Positions 1 through 7,402 of a DNA stretch of 64,000 nt are shown here, one piece after another (within the stretch, counting starts at the first letter, position 1; each line of letters starts with the position of its first letter). The notes beneath the pieces are model-generated. The model did not search any database. It saw only the letters and a list, made by a program, of their open reading frames with translations, and was not told the origin of the DNA. A program made the position numbers and the translations under genes. This DNA is from Palsa-504 sp963789225 (GTDB lineage: Bacteria; Actinomycetota; Actinomycetes; Streptosporangiales; Streptosporangiaceae): positions 1 through 64,000 of the forward strand of contig CAWBKD010000005.1 of the NCBI GenBank assembly GCA_963789225.1. Direction: 5' to 3'.

Positions 1-157
1 AGCGCTCGAACAGCACCGTGCCCAGTTCACGGGCGAGCGAGGCGAGTGCGGCTGACACCGACGGCTGGCTCACCAGCAACTGCCCCGCCGCGCCGTGCAC
101 GCTGCCAGTGCCCTTCACCGCCAAGAACGCGCGGATCTGGGTCAGGGTGATCGCCAC
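1..157 (-). CDS. LysR-family regulator (CbbR-like), N-terminal part, cut by window edge
   Basis: The first 52 residues of a LysR-type transcription factor are visible, starting at a GTG at 157 with GGAGGTACCTG-like ribosome site upstream. They form the winged helix-turn-helix (TQIRAFLAVK, then SQPSVSAALASLARELG). The rest lies left of the window. The segment is nearly the same as the start of the complete LysR gene at 51906-52802, which sits directly before RuBisCO genes, so this is a second, diverged copy (about five amino-acid differences over the shared 52 residues). Whether it also precedes carbon-fixation genes cannot be seen. DNA-binding role is family knowledge; the target is inference. 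Confidence 0.8.
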   Translation of the reverse strand, partial: MAITLTQIRAFLAVKGTGSVHGAAGQLLVSQPSVSAALASLARELGTVLFER

Positions 158-390
158 CAGGTACCTCCTCTAACTCGCTCCGGGCACTAACCCATAGGAA
201 TTCACCTATCATTCCTGCGGCATCAGCAGCAAAGCCGGCTCCGACACCGCCAGCCCGGAGTCCCGGTGACCGGCCAGCCACGCGGCGAAGCAAGCCCCCA
301 GACGAATAGGCACCGCCCTGCCTGTCACGTCATGTCACGGTGCGTAGCAAGACGGAGCAGAGCGCTGCCCGGCGAAGCACTCCGGATCGC
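1..390. repeat. Long direct repeat, copy 1 (partner 52646-53038)
   Basis: Positions 1-390 align with 52646-53038 at roughly 94-95% identity by hand, with a single 3-base length difference (near 345). The repeat includes the start of a LysR gene and about 230 bp of its upstream non-coding DNA. Similarity stops abruptly just after CGGATCGC in both copies. The left limit is unknown because the window begins inside the repeat. A segmental duplication of the cbbR region is the simplest reading. Confidence 0.9.
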
Positions 391-733
391 CGAATACGCG
401 CAGCTCTCGTCTAGGGCCGCTTTACTGGGCGACAGCGCTCCGATCGTCCAGTTCTGGCGGTGGTGTGAAGATCCCGCGGCTGGTACCCGTAAAGTGACGG
501 CGGAGGCTCGAAGAACGAATTACGCGCTGATCGTCGCCGTCACGAGACCAGGCGGGTGCAAGCATCGCCAGCGTGTTTTGAAGGCCGGGCTCGGAGCCTT
601 TCCCGCGTTCCCCCAGAAGTCTGGGGAGGCGACGCGGCCGGGGACGGGGCCGGCCGAGATCAATGAAGCCGAGGCCGGGGCCGTCAGGTCGATGACGGAG
701 GATCCGGCTCATGAGCACAGGAGCGCCGTCACT
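391..733. other. Leader region before corA-like gene, no gene recognised
   Basis: An open frame runs through this stretch into the CorA-like gene, but its residues (rich in Arg, Pro and Cys, no domain) do not resemble that family, and an AGGAG at about 719 serves the ATG at 734. It could hold the promoter and an untranslated leader. I looked for a magnesium-sensing riboswitch and could not recognise one. Confidence 0.4.
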
Positions 734-1726
734 ATGAAGGGCATCATCAGGCAGGTCGGCCAGGACGCCGACGCCACCCAGGAGAACATCGAGAAGACCC
801 TCGCCGGAAGTGAGTTCTTCTGGCTGGACCTCGACCTGCACGACCCGGGGCCCGACGACGATGTCGCGGGGCTGCTGACCGGCACCTTCCACTTCCACCC
901 GCTGGCGGTGGCGTCGGCCATTAAGTTCGGCCTGCGGCCCCGGATCGACGACTTCGACGACTTCACGCAGGTCATCACGTTCGGCATGGCGGGCGACGGG
1001 AAGGAGGTGGCCGAAATCCACTGCTTCATCACCGAGAAGTTCGTCGTCACCCTGCACGAGGGCAGGTGCCCAGCGCTGCTGGCCGTGGTGCTCCAGCGGG
1101 TCCGCGACCACCGCGACACGCAGATCCCGCCCCAGGTCGGCCTCCTCTACTTGATCTTGGACAGCCTGATCGACTCGTTCTTCCCGGTGCTGTCGGAGCT
1201 GGACGACGACATCGACGACCTGGAGAGCGCGATCTTGAAGAACCCGACCGAGGAGCAGCTCGGCACGCTGTTCGACATGAAACGGAGGGTCCTGGCGATC
1301 CGCAAGGTGGTCGCGCCGCAGCGGGACATGATCGAGAGCCTCAACGGCGGCATGGTGTCGATCCCCGGCCTGACCGGCACGGACTCGGTTTACTTCCGCA
1401 GCGTCTACGAGCACACCATCCGCATCACCGACATGGTGGACTCCTACCGGGACCTGATCAGCGGGGCGATGGACACTCACCTGTCCATGGTGTCCAACCG
1501 GCTCAACGTGATCATGAAGCAACTGGCCATCGTGGCCACCTTCTTCCTGCCGCTGGGTTTCCTCACCGGGTTCTTCGGCCAGAACTTCGCCTGGCTGACC
1601 AGCCATCTACAGATCAGCCTGCCCTATTTCCTGTTCCTGGGCATCGGCTCCGAACTGGTCGCGATCACCTTGCTGCTGATGATGTTCAGGCGGCGCGGCT
1701 GGCTGGGCAGCGGCCCCACCGCCTGA
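734..1726 (+). CDS. CorA-family divalent cation transporter, GQN variant
   Basis: A 330-residue protein with the CorA layout: acidic, soluble N-terminal domain, a long helical stalk (about 140-265) with acidic stretches such as ELDDDIDDLE, and two C-terminal membrane helices (about 266-284 and 299-320) followed by a basic tail (FRRRGW). CorA proteins are homopentameric Mg2+/Co2+/Ni2+ channels. The signature after helix 1, normally GMN, is GQN here (residues 282-284, in FFGQNF). ATG at 734 was chosen because AGGAG lies about 10 bases upstream and the family begins near this point; an in-frame ATG at 692 is possible. Ion preference is not deducible from sequence. Confidence 0.85.
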   Translation: MKGIIRQVGQDADATQENIEKTLAGSEFFWLDLDLHDPGPDDDVAGLLTGTFHFHPLAVASAIKFGLRPRIDDFDDFTQVITFGMAGDGKEVAEIHCFITEKFVVTLHEGRCPALLAVVLQRVRDHRDTQIPPQVGLLYLILDSLIDSFFPVLSELDDDIDDLESAILKNPTEEQLGTLFDMKRRVLAIRKVVAPQRDMIESLNGGMVSIPGLTGTDSVYFRSVYEHTIRITDMVDSYRDLISGAMDTHLSMVSNRLNVIMKQLAIVATFFLPLGFLTGFFGQNFAWLTSHLQISLPYFLFLGIGSELVAITLLLMMFRRRGWLGSGPTA

Positions 1727-2170
1727 CCGTAACCACCGACGTCCAGGTCACGGCAGCCCAGACGGCCCCGCGACGAATGGGCCGGGCGGCGGCGACGCTG
1801 ACCCGGGGTTACCAGCGGGCGGGACCCGGCCGACCAGCGCGCGAGACGCCTTCGCCCGGGTGACAACGCGCAGAACGTGCGCTTATGTACCGGGCATCGC
1901 CGTTGGCAGAAGGTGAGAGCAGCCGCACCGAACGGCGGCTACTTGCGTAATGGTGCAGGTCAGTTTCGGCCCCCGTCCATAGAGCGCGTCCGTAGGTCGC
2001 GGGCGGGACGTGCCGATTCGGGAGCCCTGACGCGGCCATCTGTAGCGCATTAGAGCTACACTGCGGTATGCTGGTCTGGGTAAAGAGAGGATTCGTGGGC
2101 TGCAAGCACATCGTTCCGTATCAGTGACACGGCCAGGACTCGCCTGACGTCCCGCGCCGCCCGGGAGGGC
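1727..2170. other. Intergenic region, nothing recognised
   Basis: About 440 bases without a convincing gene. The small frames here on either strand have no domain and poor codon bias. The part at 2040-2110 is less GC-rich and is the likely promoter area for the following toxin-antitoxin pair. Confidence 0.4.
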
Positions 2171-2533
2171 ATGACCGCTACGGCGCTGCTGGATCAGCTC
2201 ATCGTTGAGGGAACTGATCAGCTCGACTATCCGGGAATCATCTTCCAGGGGAAGGCTCATGACCGCCGCGCGGCACTGGCCGCAGGCCCGGACGTATGGG
2301 AGGTCGTCGAGCGACTGCAGGAGCTAAAGGAGGGCAGCGAGGAGCACCGGATCGGCCTGCTGGCCGCCGAGTCGGATCTGCATCCCCGGCTTATCCGCAT
2401 TGCCCTGGATTATGCCGCGGAACACGTGGATGAGGTTCGGGAACTGATCGACCGCAACCGGAACATGGCAGAACGCAGCCGCGCGATGTCGCCAGGCGGC
2501 GCGAATCGCTTCTGGCGTGACGTCAGCTCCTGA
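2171..2533 (+). CDS. DUF433-like antitoxin
   Basis: A 120-residue protein. Residues about 19-98 carry the pattern of the DUF433-type helix-turn-helix antitoxins of actinobacteria: YPGIIF, RRAALAAGPDVWEVVERLQ, then a second helical unit ending in a DYAAEHVDEVRELID segment. Such proteins bind and neutralise a PIN-like toxin encoded just downstream and repress their own promoter. Here the following frame overlaps the end by 17 bases and matches the PIN-like partner, which supports the call. The family assignment rests on pattern recognition. Confidence 0.65.
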   Translation: MTATALLDQLIVEGTDQLDYPGIIFQGKAHDRRAALAAGPDVWEVVERLQELKEGSEEHRIGLLAAESDLHPRLIRIALDYAAEHVDEVRELIDRNRNMAERSRAMSPGGANRFWRDVSS

Positions 2534-2867
2534 TCGATGGATGTTCCCGGCACCCACTGCTGAACTACTGCGTGATAGCTATGGCCGGGACGCCGTCCAT
2601 GTCGGAGAGGCCGGCCTGAGGGCGGCTGATGATGCGCAAGTCGCCGCGACCGCCCGGGCGGAAGGCCGGGCGTCGTTAGCGGGAACGTGGCGGACTTTGC
2701 TCCAGCGCGACGTTGCCCTGGTATTCGTCCTGAAAAGGAACCTCCCGGCGGGAGGCGGGCAAGCTGCCGCCCTGGCCAGGATTCTGGACCGGTGGGCGCA
2801 GGATTTTCCGGATCCCTACCTCGGTCATCACTGGCCGAGACAGACTGAGCGGTCTGCGCCAAACTAG
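2517..2867 (+). CDS. DUF5615-type PIN-like toxin, apparently degenerate
   Basis: A 116-residue protein resembling DUF5615 PIN-like nucleases: MFPAPTAELLRD, then GRDAVHVGEAGLRAADDAQVAATARAEGRA, and a C-terminal LVFVLKRNLPAGGGQAAALARILDRWA. In the family, the N-terminal strand is DEMFP and the fourth strand is VTENV.DF; here these are DRWMFP and SLAGTWRTLL, so acidic residues expected at the metal site are missing. It may be an inactive relic. GTG at 2517 is used because it overlaps the antitoxin; ATG at 2541 would remove the first eight residues. Confidence 0.6.
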   Translation: MTSAPDRWMFPAPTAELLRDSYGRDAVHVGEAGLRAADDAQVAATARAEGRASLAGTWRTLLQRDVALVFVLKRNLPAGGGQAAALARILDRWAQDFPDPYLGHHWPRQTERSAPN

Positions 2868-3154
2868 TCAATCAGCGCAAAGCCGAAATACCAGTTTCCC
2901 GGGAAGGGATAACGCAAGAATACCAGTCATGCGCTATTTTTTCTGCCGAGATCGTAGGCTAACAATCACTACATATCGGCGGTTCACGTGCGTTGTGCAG
3001 CCTATGAGGCATGGACACAGCGTGACGGGCGGGGGGCGTCATTACGCTGCACCGCTCGGCGGCGGGGATCCGCCGGTAAGGCAGCCAGGCGATCCGTGGT
3101 TCTGCCCTGCCGTGGTGATATGCCTGCCAGGAAGCGGCCCGCCCCGAGGACACC
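2868..3154. other. Intergenic region, nothing recognised
   Basis: Just under 300 bases. The part 2870-2990 is clearly less GC-rich than its surroundings, as expected of a promoter or of foreign DNA. No gene is supported. Confidence 0.35.
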
Positions 3155-3501
3155 GTGACCGCCCGCCAGACCCTGCTCGACGGGCTGGCCCGCGACGCTG
3201 ACATCGTTGAGCCGGTTAGCGAGCTTGCGGCCCTGCATCCGCGGGATAACACCTTCCCCGGCGAGGTGTTCCTTCATGTCGCGGCGGACGCGCTGGACTG
3301 GTGCGGGGCCAGCCGGCTCTGCACGGCGGGACCGAACCGGATCTGCTTGATGAGGTCGCGTGGTGGCAGGCCGGCGACTTCTGGCAGTACGCCCTGTTCG
3401 CGGCCGTCGCCTGCATCCGCGCCGCCGCCAGCCGGGCGGGCGTGCCGGTGCGCCAGGCATGCCAGGACCTGGCCCGGCACCCTGGCCGCCCGGCGCCATA
3501 A
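3155..3501 (+). pseudogene. Conserved hypothetical gene broken by a frameshift near 3300
   Basis: Two frames read as one protein. The first runs from GTG at 3155 (GAGGAC upstream) through TARQTLLDGLARDADIVE and FPGEVFLHVAADALDWCG. Near 3300 the sense switches to another frame with GGTEPDLLDEVAWWQAGDFW, YALFAAVACIRAAASRAG and VPVRQACQDLARHPG, ending at 3501. The second half resembles an actinobacterial hypothetical protein of unknown function. Neither frame alone looks like a complete protein. Either a real frameshift or a sequencing error. Confidence 0.55.
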
Positions 3502-3579
3502 CGACCACTTCGGGACGTAGCGGAAGCGGTCATCTGACGATGGGGCGGCCGATCATGACGGCGCATCAGGCACCTGCTG

Positions 3580-4251
3580 TCACCCGGCCCGGTGCGGCTG
3601 CCCGGCCAGCGTGCCGGCCAGGCTGACCATGATCTCGCGCATCGTCCCGTTCACCAGACGCGATCCGGCATCGAGGGCAAGCGCCTCCAGCATCTCGTCG
3701 TGAAAGAGCAGCGCATAATGGTGCAGCCGCCGGAACGGGGCATCGGAGTGGAACGGGTGCACCGAGTTGACCTTGATCGCCTCCTCGATCCACCTGGAGT
3801 TGAGCACCTCATGCGCCTGGTAGCCGTCCAGCCCTTTGCCATAGAGCGGGTGGCCGCTCATCGCCTCGTCGCCGGGACCGCCGAACCGGATCTCCGAGCA
3901 GCCCCGCATCTCGATCACGACGAACAGCGACGGGTCTGCGCCGGCGGGTGAGACCACTTTCACGCAGGTGCCGTTCCGTTCCGTTCCGGGCTGGCTGGCG
4001 AGGCACACGACGAACGCCCGCGACCCGTTACTGATCAGGTGCGGAAGCGGCGCACCTGCGTCCCAGCGGGGGCCGATATCGATGACTTGCGCGTACTGCT
4101 CACCGCGCGCCGAGGCCAGATCCCGCTCGGCCCTCAGCTGGTCTTCCCGCGCAGCCCGCCACGCGTCCAGGTCGTCCCGGCCGAGTCCGCGGCTCAGCTC
4201 ACCGGCCCGTTCCCGCGCGGCGGCCAGACGTCGCTCCAGGTTTTCATGCAC
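3580..4251 (-). CDS. Conserved hypothetical protein
   Basis: A 223-residue soluble protein of unknown function. Residues 1-50 are charged and helical (ENLERRLAAARERAGELS), likely a short coiled coil. The central part contains APLPHLISNGSRAFVVCLAS and EMRGCSEIRFGGPGDEAMSGHPL, and the C-terminal part SRWIEEAIKVNSVHPFHSD and RRLHHYALLFHDEMLEALA. Codon bias is strong and uniform, so the gene is probably real. It points away from the IS3 element; only about 100 bases separate its start from that insertion, which may have replaced its promoter. Confidence 0.6.
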   Translation of the reverse strand: MHENLERRLAAARERAGELSRGLGRDDLDAWRAAREDQLRAERDLASARGEQYAQVIDIGPRWDAGAPLPHLISNGSRAFVVCLASQPGTERNGTCVKVVSPAGADPSLFVVIEMRGCSEIRFGGPGDEAMSGHPLYGKGLDGYQAHEVLNSRWIEEAIKVNSVHPFHSDAPFRRLHHYALLFHDEMLEALALDAGSRLVNGTMREIMVSLAGTLAGQPHRAG

Positions 4252-4416
4252 GCGGCAATTCTGGCATCGGCGACAGCACGCGGAACAACCTAATCTGCGA
4301 GGCTATCCCCGCACGCTCACATAAGCAGTGCCGACAACATAAGGCGGATTGGACCCCGACCGGTTTCGTAGACACCACGCGAAGTGGCACGATGGTCTAC
4401 GAGGAGAGAACCGGAA

Positions 4417-4707
4417 ATGGGTCGAGCCCGCAAGAAGTACACCCAGGAATATAAGGACGAGGCCGTCGGGCTGGTGATAAGCTCCGGCCGTCCGATAGCG
4501 GAAATTGCCCGGGATCTGGGCATTAACGAGGGAACGCTGGGGAGCTGGGTGGCGAGGGCGAAAGAGTCCGGGAAGGTGACGGAGAGACCGCTTACCACGG
4601 ACGAGCGGGCGCGGCTGAGGGAACTTGAGGACGAGAACCGCCGGCTCAAGATGGAGCGGGACTTCCTAAAAAAAGCTGCCGCGTGGTTTGCGAAGGAGAA
4701 CCAGTAA
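4417..4707 (+). CDS. IS3-family OrfA (helix-turn-helix protein)
   Basis: A 96-residue protein starting at ATG 4417 after GAGGAGAG. It has the OrfA signature: KKYTQEYKDEAVGLVISSG, a helix-turn-helix (IAEIARDLGINEGTLGSWV), then a leucine-zipper-like end (ARLRELEDENRRLKMERDFLKK). Alone it is a DNA-binding regulator; fused to OrfB by ribosomal frameshifting it forms the transposase. The frame ends at 4707, overlapping orfB by 25 bases. Confidence 0.92.
   Translation: MGRARKKYTQEYKDEAVGLVISSGRPIAEIARDLGINEGTLGSWVARAKESGKVTERPLTTDERARLRELEDENRRLKMERDFLKKAAAWFAKENQ
4668..4674 (+). other. Programmed -1 frameshift site (A-run) between orfA and orfB
   Basis: Seven consecutive A residues are read as A AAA AAA by the OrfA frame, the ideal tandem-slip heptamer. 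A -1 slip here enters the orfB frame without meeting a stop and gives the usual OrfAB transposase. The relative frames of orfA and orfB (orfB at -1) agree. Confidence 0.8.
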
Positions 4708-5615
4708 AGTTCGCGTTCATCGCCGGGATGGCGGACGAGAACGAGCGCAAGCCACGCGGAGAGAGATTCCCGGTCACGTTCATGTGCGAGATGCTGGAGG
4801 TATCCCGGGCTGGCTATTATGCCTGGCGTCGGCGGCTGCCCTCGGACCGGCAGCTGGATGACGAGAATCTCACTGAGCTGATCAGGGAGATCCACGTGGA
4901 GAATAAGGGCCGGTACGGCATCGACCGGATTCACCGCGAGCTGGCCGCGCGCGGTCACCGGGTCAGCCCGAAGCGGGTCCGGCGCCTGGCCCGGGCCGCT
5001 GGCCTGCGGTGCGTGCACCCGCGGCCGTACAAGGCCACGACTGTCCAGGACCCGGCGAACAGCCGCGGCCTGGTCGACCTGGTCGGCCGCGAGTTCGTCC
5101 CCGAGGCGAGGGACCTGCTGTGGTTCGGGGATATCACGTACATTTTCACGGCGGCCGGCTGGGCATATCTGGCGACGGTCATCGACGGGTTCTCGCGCAA
5201 GGTGGTCGGCTGGGCGATCGCGGATCATATGCGGGAGGAACTGGTCATCGAGGCGTTGTCCATGGCAGTCGCGAGCCGCCGGCCGGGAACGGGCCAGGTG
5301 ATATTCCACTCAGATCGCGGGAGCCAGTATACCGGCCAGGCATTCCGCGATTCCTGCTTCTCGAATGGAATCATACCGTCGGTCGGGAAGACCGGCATCT
5401 GCTTTGACAACGCAGCTGCCGAGTCATGGAATGCGACGTTCAAGAAGGAGCTTATCCACCTGCACGCGTGGACGGGCATCCAGCACGTGAGAATGGCCGC
5501 GTTCGAGTTCATCGAGGTCTACTACAACAGGAAGCGGATACAGCGGGCGCTTGGCTATCTGGCACCGGCTGAATTCGAGTCCAGAGTTGACAAAGTTACG
5601 CAAGAGGCAGCATAA
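4683..5615 (+). CDS. IS3-family OrfB transposase (DDE integrase core)
   Basis: The frame encodes 310 residues but is probably expressed as the OrfAB fusion; the GTG at 4683 has no clear ribosome site. The HTH_21-like part (RFPVTFMCEMLEVSRAGYYAWRRR) is followed by the rve integrase core. The catalytic triad is visible as D in FGDITYI, D in HSDRGSQY and E in DNAAAESWNATFKKE, and the C-terminal YYNRKRIQRALGYLAPAEFE is typical. Length is normal for the family and no stop interrupts it. Confidence 0.92.
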   Translation: MVCEGEPVKFAFIAGMADENERKPRGERFPVTFMCEMLEVSRAGYYAWRRRLPSDRQLDDENLTELIREIHVENKGRYGIDRIHRELAARGHRVSPKRVRRLARAAGLRCVHPRPYKATTVQDPANSRGLVDLVGREFVPEARDLLWFGDITYIFTAAGWAYLATVIDGFSRKVVGWAIADHMREELVIEALSMAVASRRPGTGQVIFHSDRGSQYTGQAFRDSCFSNGIIPSVGKTGICFDNAAAESWNATFKKELIHLHAWTGIQHVRMAAFEFIEVYYNRKRIQRALGYLAPAEFESRVDKVTQEAA

Positions 5616-5681
5616 TAGTACTGTCTACGAAATCGGTAGGCGTCCAGATATTGGTCGTCAAGTGTCCTGGCCGATGGCCAT

Positions 5682-6272
5682 GGATCGTGATGGGGTGCTT
5701 GCGGGCGGCTCGGCTGCCGCTGTGGTGCTCCGCCGTGGGCGCTACGGCCGGCGACACCGGGTCAGGCCCGCGCCGGGGGATACATCAGCTGTCCCGGGTC
5801 GTGGCGTCCGGCGCTGCCTGATTACTGGGCCTGGCTATGGACTTGGGGGTGGTCGTGATCTGCCAGTGCGCGCCGGCCCAGATCTCGGCGAGCGTGCGGC
5901 GGTCAGTGCCGACCGCGACGCATCCGGCGGGCCCGGCGCAGGACAGGCCGCCGGAATCACACCGAACGGATCTTGGCCGCCATGTGTCCTCGACGACGAC
6001 CACGGATCGTGACGGGGGTGCTTGCGGGTGGCTCGGCTGCCGCTGTGGTGCTCCGCCACGGGCGCCGCGGCCGGCGACACCGGGTCAGGCCCGCGCCGGG
6101 GGATACACCAGCTGTCCCGGGTCGTGACGTCCGGCGCTGCCTGATCACCGGGCCTGACTACGGACTGGGGGTGGGCGTGATGTGCCAGTGCGCGCCGGCC
6201 CAGATCTCGGCGAGCGTGCGGCCGTCGGTCCCGACCGCGACGCATGCGGCGGGCCCGGTGCACGACAGGCCG
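5682..6272. repeat. Tandem duplication of a lipoprotein gene 3' end (about 270 bp, two copies)
   Basis: Positions about 5682-5950 and 6004-6272 are direct repeats, about 90% identical by eye, 322 bases apart. The right copy contains the last repeat and stop of the lipoprotein gene (stop at 6158) plus about 150 bp beyond it; the left copy repeats the same unit. The copy next to the IS3 element is the more diverged or older one, or the duplication occurred before that insertion. Confidence 0.85.
5785..6003 (-). pseudogene. Duplicated last repeat of the lipoprotein gene, no start
   Basis: Within the left copy of the tandem repeat, a frame carries one repeat unit, GLSCAGPAGCVAVGTD, followed by RTLAEIWAGAHWQI. 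It matches the terminal unit of the lipoprotein gene to the right but has no signal peptide or plausible start of its own. It is a by-product of the duplication. Confidence 0.6.
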
Positions 6273-7402
6273 GCCGGCCGGACGTGCGGTTCCGGCTGCG
6301 GCGGGCTCGGCATCGGGTGCAGCTGCCACGCGGCGCCGTTCCACGACTCGGCGACGGCCATGATTCCCCCGTTGTAGGTGCCCACCGCCATGCAGACGCT
6401 GGCCGAGCTGCACGACACGGCGGTCAGCTGGGTATGGCCGATCAGGTTCACGTCGGGCACGTGCTGGGTCTTCCACGTGGAGCCATTCCAGCGCTCGGCG
6501 AGCGCGAACTGCCCCGACGCGCTGCTGCCGACCGCGGTGCACGCGCGCGGTGATGTGCAGGAGACGGCGCTGAGCTGGTTCCAGCTTGCCACGTCGACCG
6601 AGCCGATGACCCGCCAGGACGATCCGTTCTACCGCTCGGCGAGGGTCCTGTCCCTGGCGGTGGGGCTGGGCCTGGCGGCCACGCCGTAGGAGTAGTCCCC
6701 GACCGCCAGGCAGAAGCTCGGCCCGGCGCAGGAGACTGCGGCCAGCGTGATGCTCTGCGCCGGGTGCGCCGGCCGGGGCATCGGCTCCAGCGTCCAGCTC
6801 GTGCCATCGAAGTACCCCGACTCTGGCGTGCCGCCAGCGGTGACGCCGACGGCCATGCACGAACTCGGCGCCGCGCAGGAGACGCTGGTGAACGGGCTGA
6901 ACCGCAGCTCGACCTTCCAGGTCACGCCGTTCCAGCCGATGATGAGCGATCCGACGGCGGTGCAGCTGGTGGCGCTGGGGCACGACACACTGTCCAGGGT
7001 GCTGCCCCGGCCGGTACCGGGCGACGGCTCGACCCGCCATGCCGTGCCGTTCCACCGCTCGATGAGCGTCGGCTGCGGGCCGCTGGCCGTCCGGTAGTAA
7101 TCGCCGACCGCGGTGCAGTTCGCGGCGGAGGCACACGACACGCCGTTCAGGAAGTCGACGTGCTTCACATCGGCCCTGGCCGCTGCCGGGCCGGCCGGCG
7201 GTGAACTGGCAGCGCCCGTTCTGGCCTGGCTGGCCGCACCGGCGCCCGAAGCCGGACGGGCGACGGCGCCCGGGCTTCGCACCGCACTCGCCGTGCCTGC
7301 TGCCCCGCCCACCGAGCCGCACCCGGCCAGGACGGCCAGGCAGGCCAGCGCTACATTCAGACGGCCGATCCCCCTGGCTGCTGCCCCCAACTCGAGGCGC
7401 AT
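6158..7402 (-). pseudogene. Repeat-containing secreted lipoprotein, interrupted by an amber codon
   Basis: Reading leftwards from ATG 7402, an N-terminal signal with lipobox (ALACLAVLAGC) is followed by an Ala/Pro-rich linker and seven units of the actinobacterial pattern SCxSxxxCxAVG...ERWNGxxW, likely blades of a beta-propeller-like surface protein. At 6631-6629 codon 258 is TAG where the repeat calls for TGG (ERW|NGSSW becomes ER stop NGSSW), and the same frame then continues to a stop at 6158. So a single G-to-A change truncates a 414-residue protein to 257. The start codon lies in sequence shared with the neighbouring acyl-CoA ligase fragment, so the original 5' region may be lost. Confidence 0.75.

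Larger units (their letters stand above)
4350..5646 (+). mobile_element. Complete IS3-family insertion sequence, 1297 bp
   Basis: The element is bounded by imperfect inverted repeats: left 4350-4376 begins TGGAC and contains CGGTTTCGTAGACA; right 5620-5646 (reverse) begins TGGAC and contains CGATTTCGTAGACA. Immediately outside lies the same trinucleotide, GAT (4347-4349 and 5647-5649), a 3-bp target duplication typical of the family. Inside are orfA and orfB in the expected relative frames with a slippery A-run between them. Everything needed for transposition seems intact, so the insertion is probably recent. Confidence 0.92.

Noticed and set aside
400..733. Possible Mg2+ riboswitch before the CorA-like gene
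   Set aside because: No M-box or mgtA-like conserved cores could be recognised by eye.
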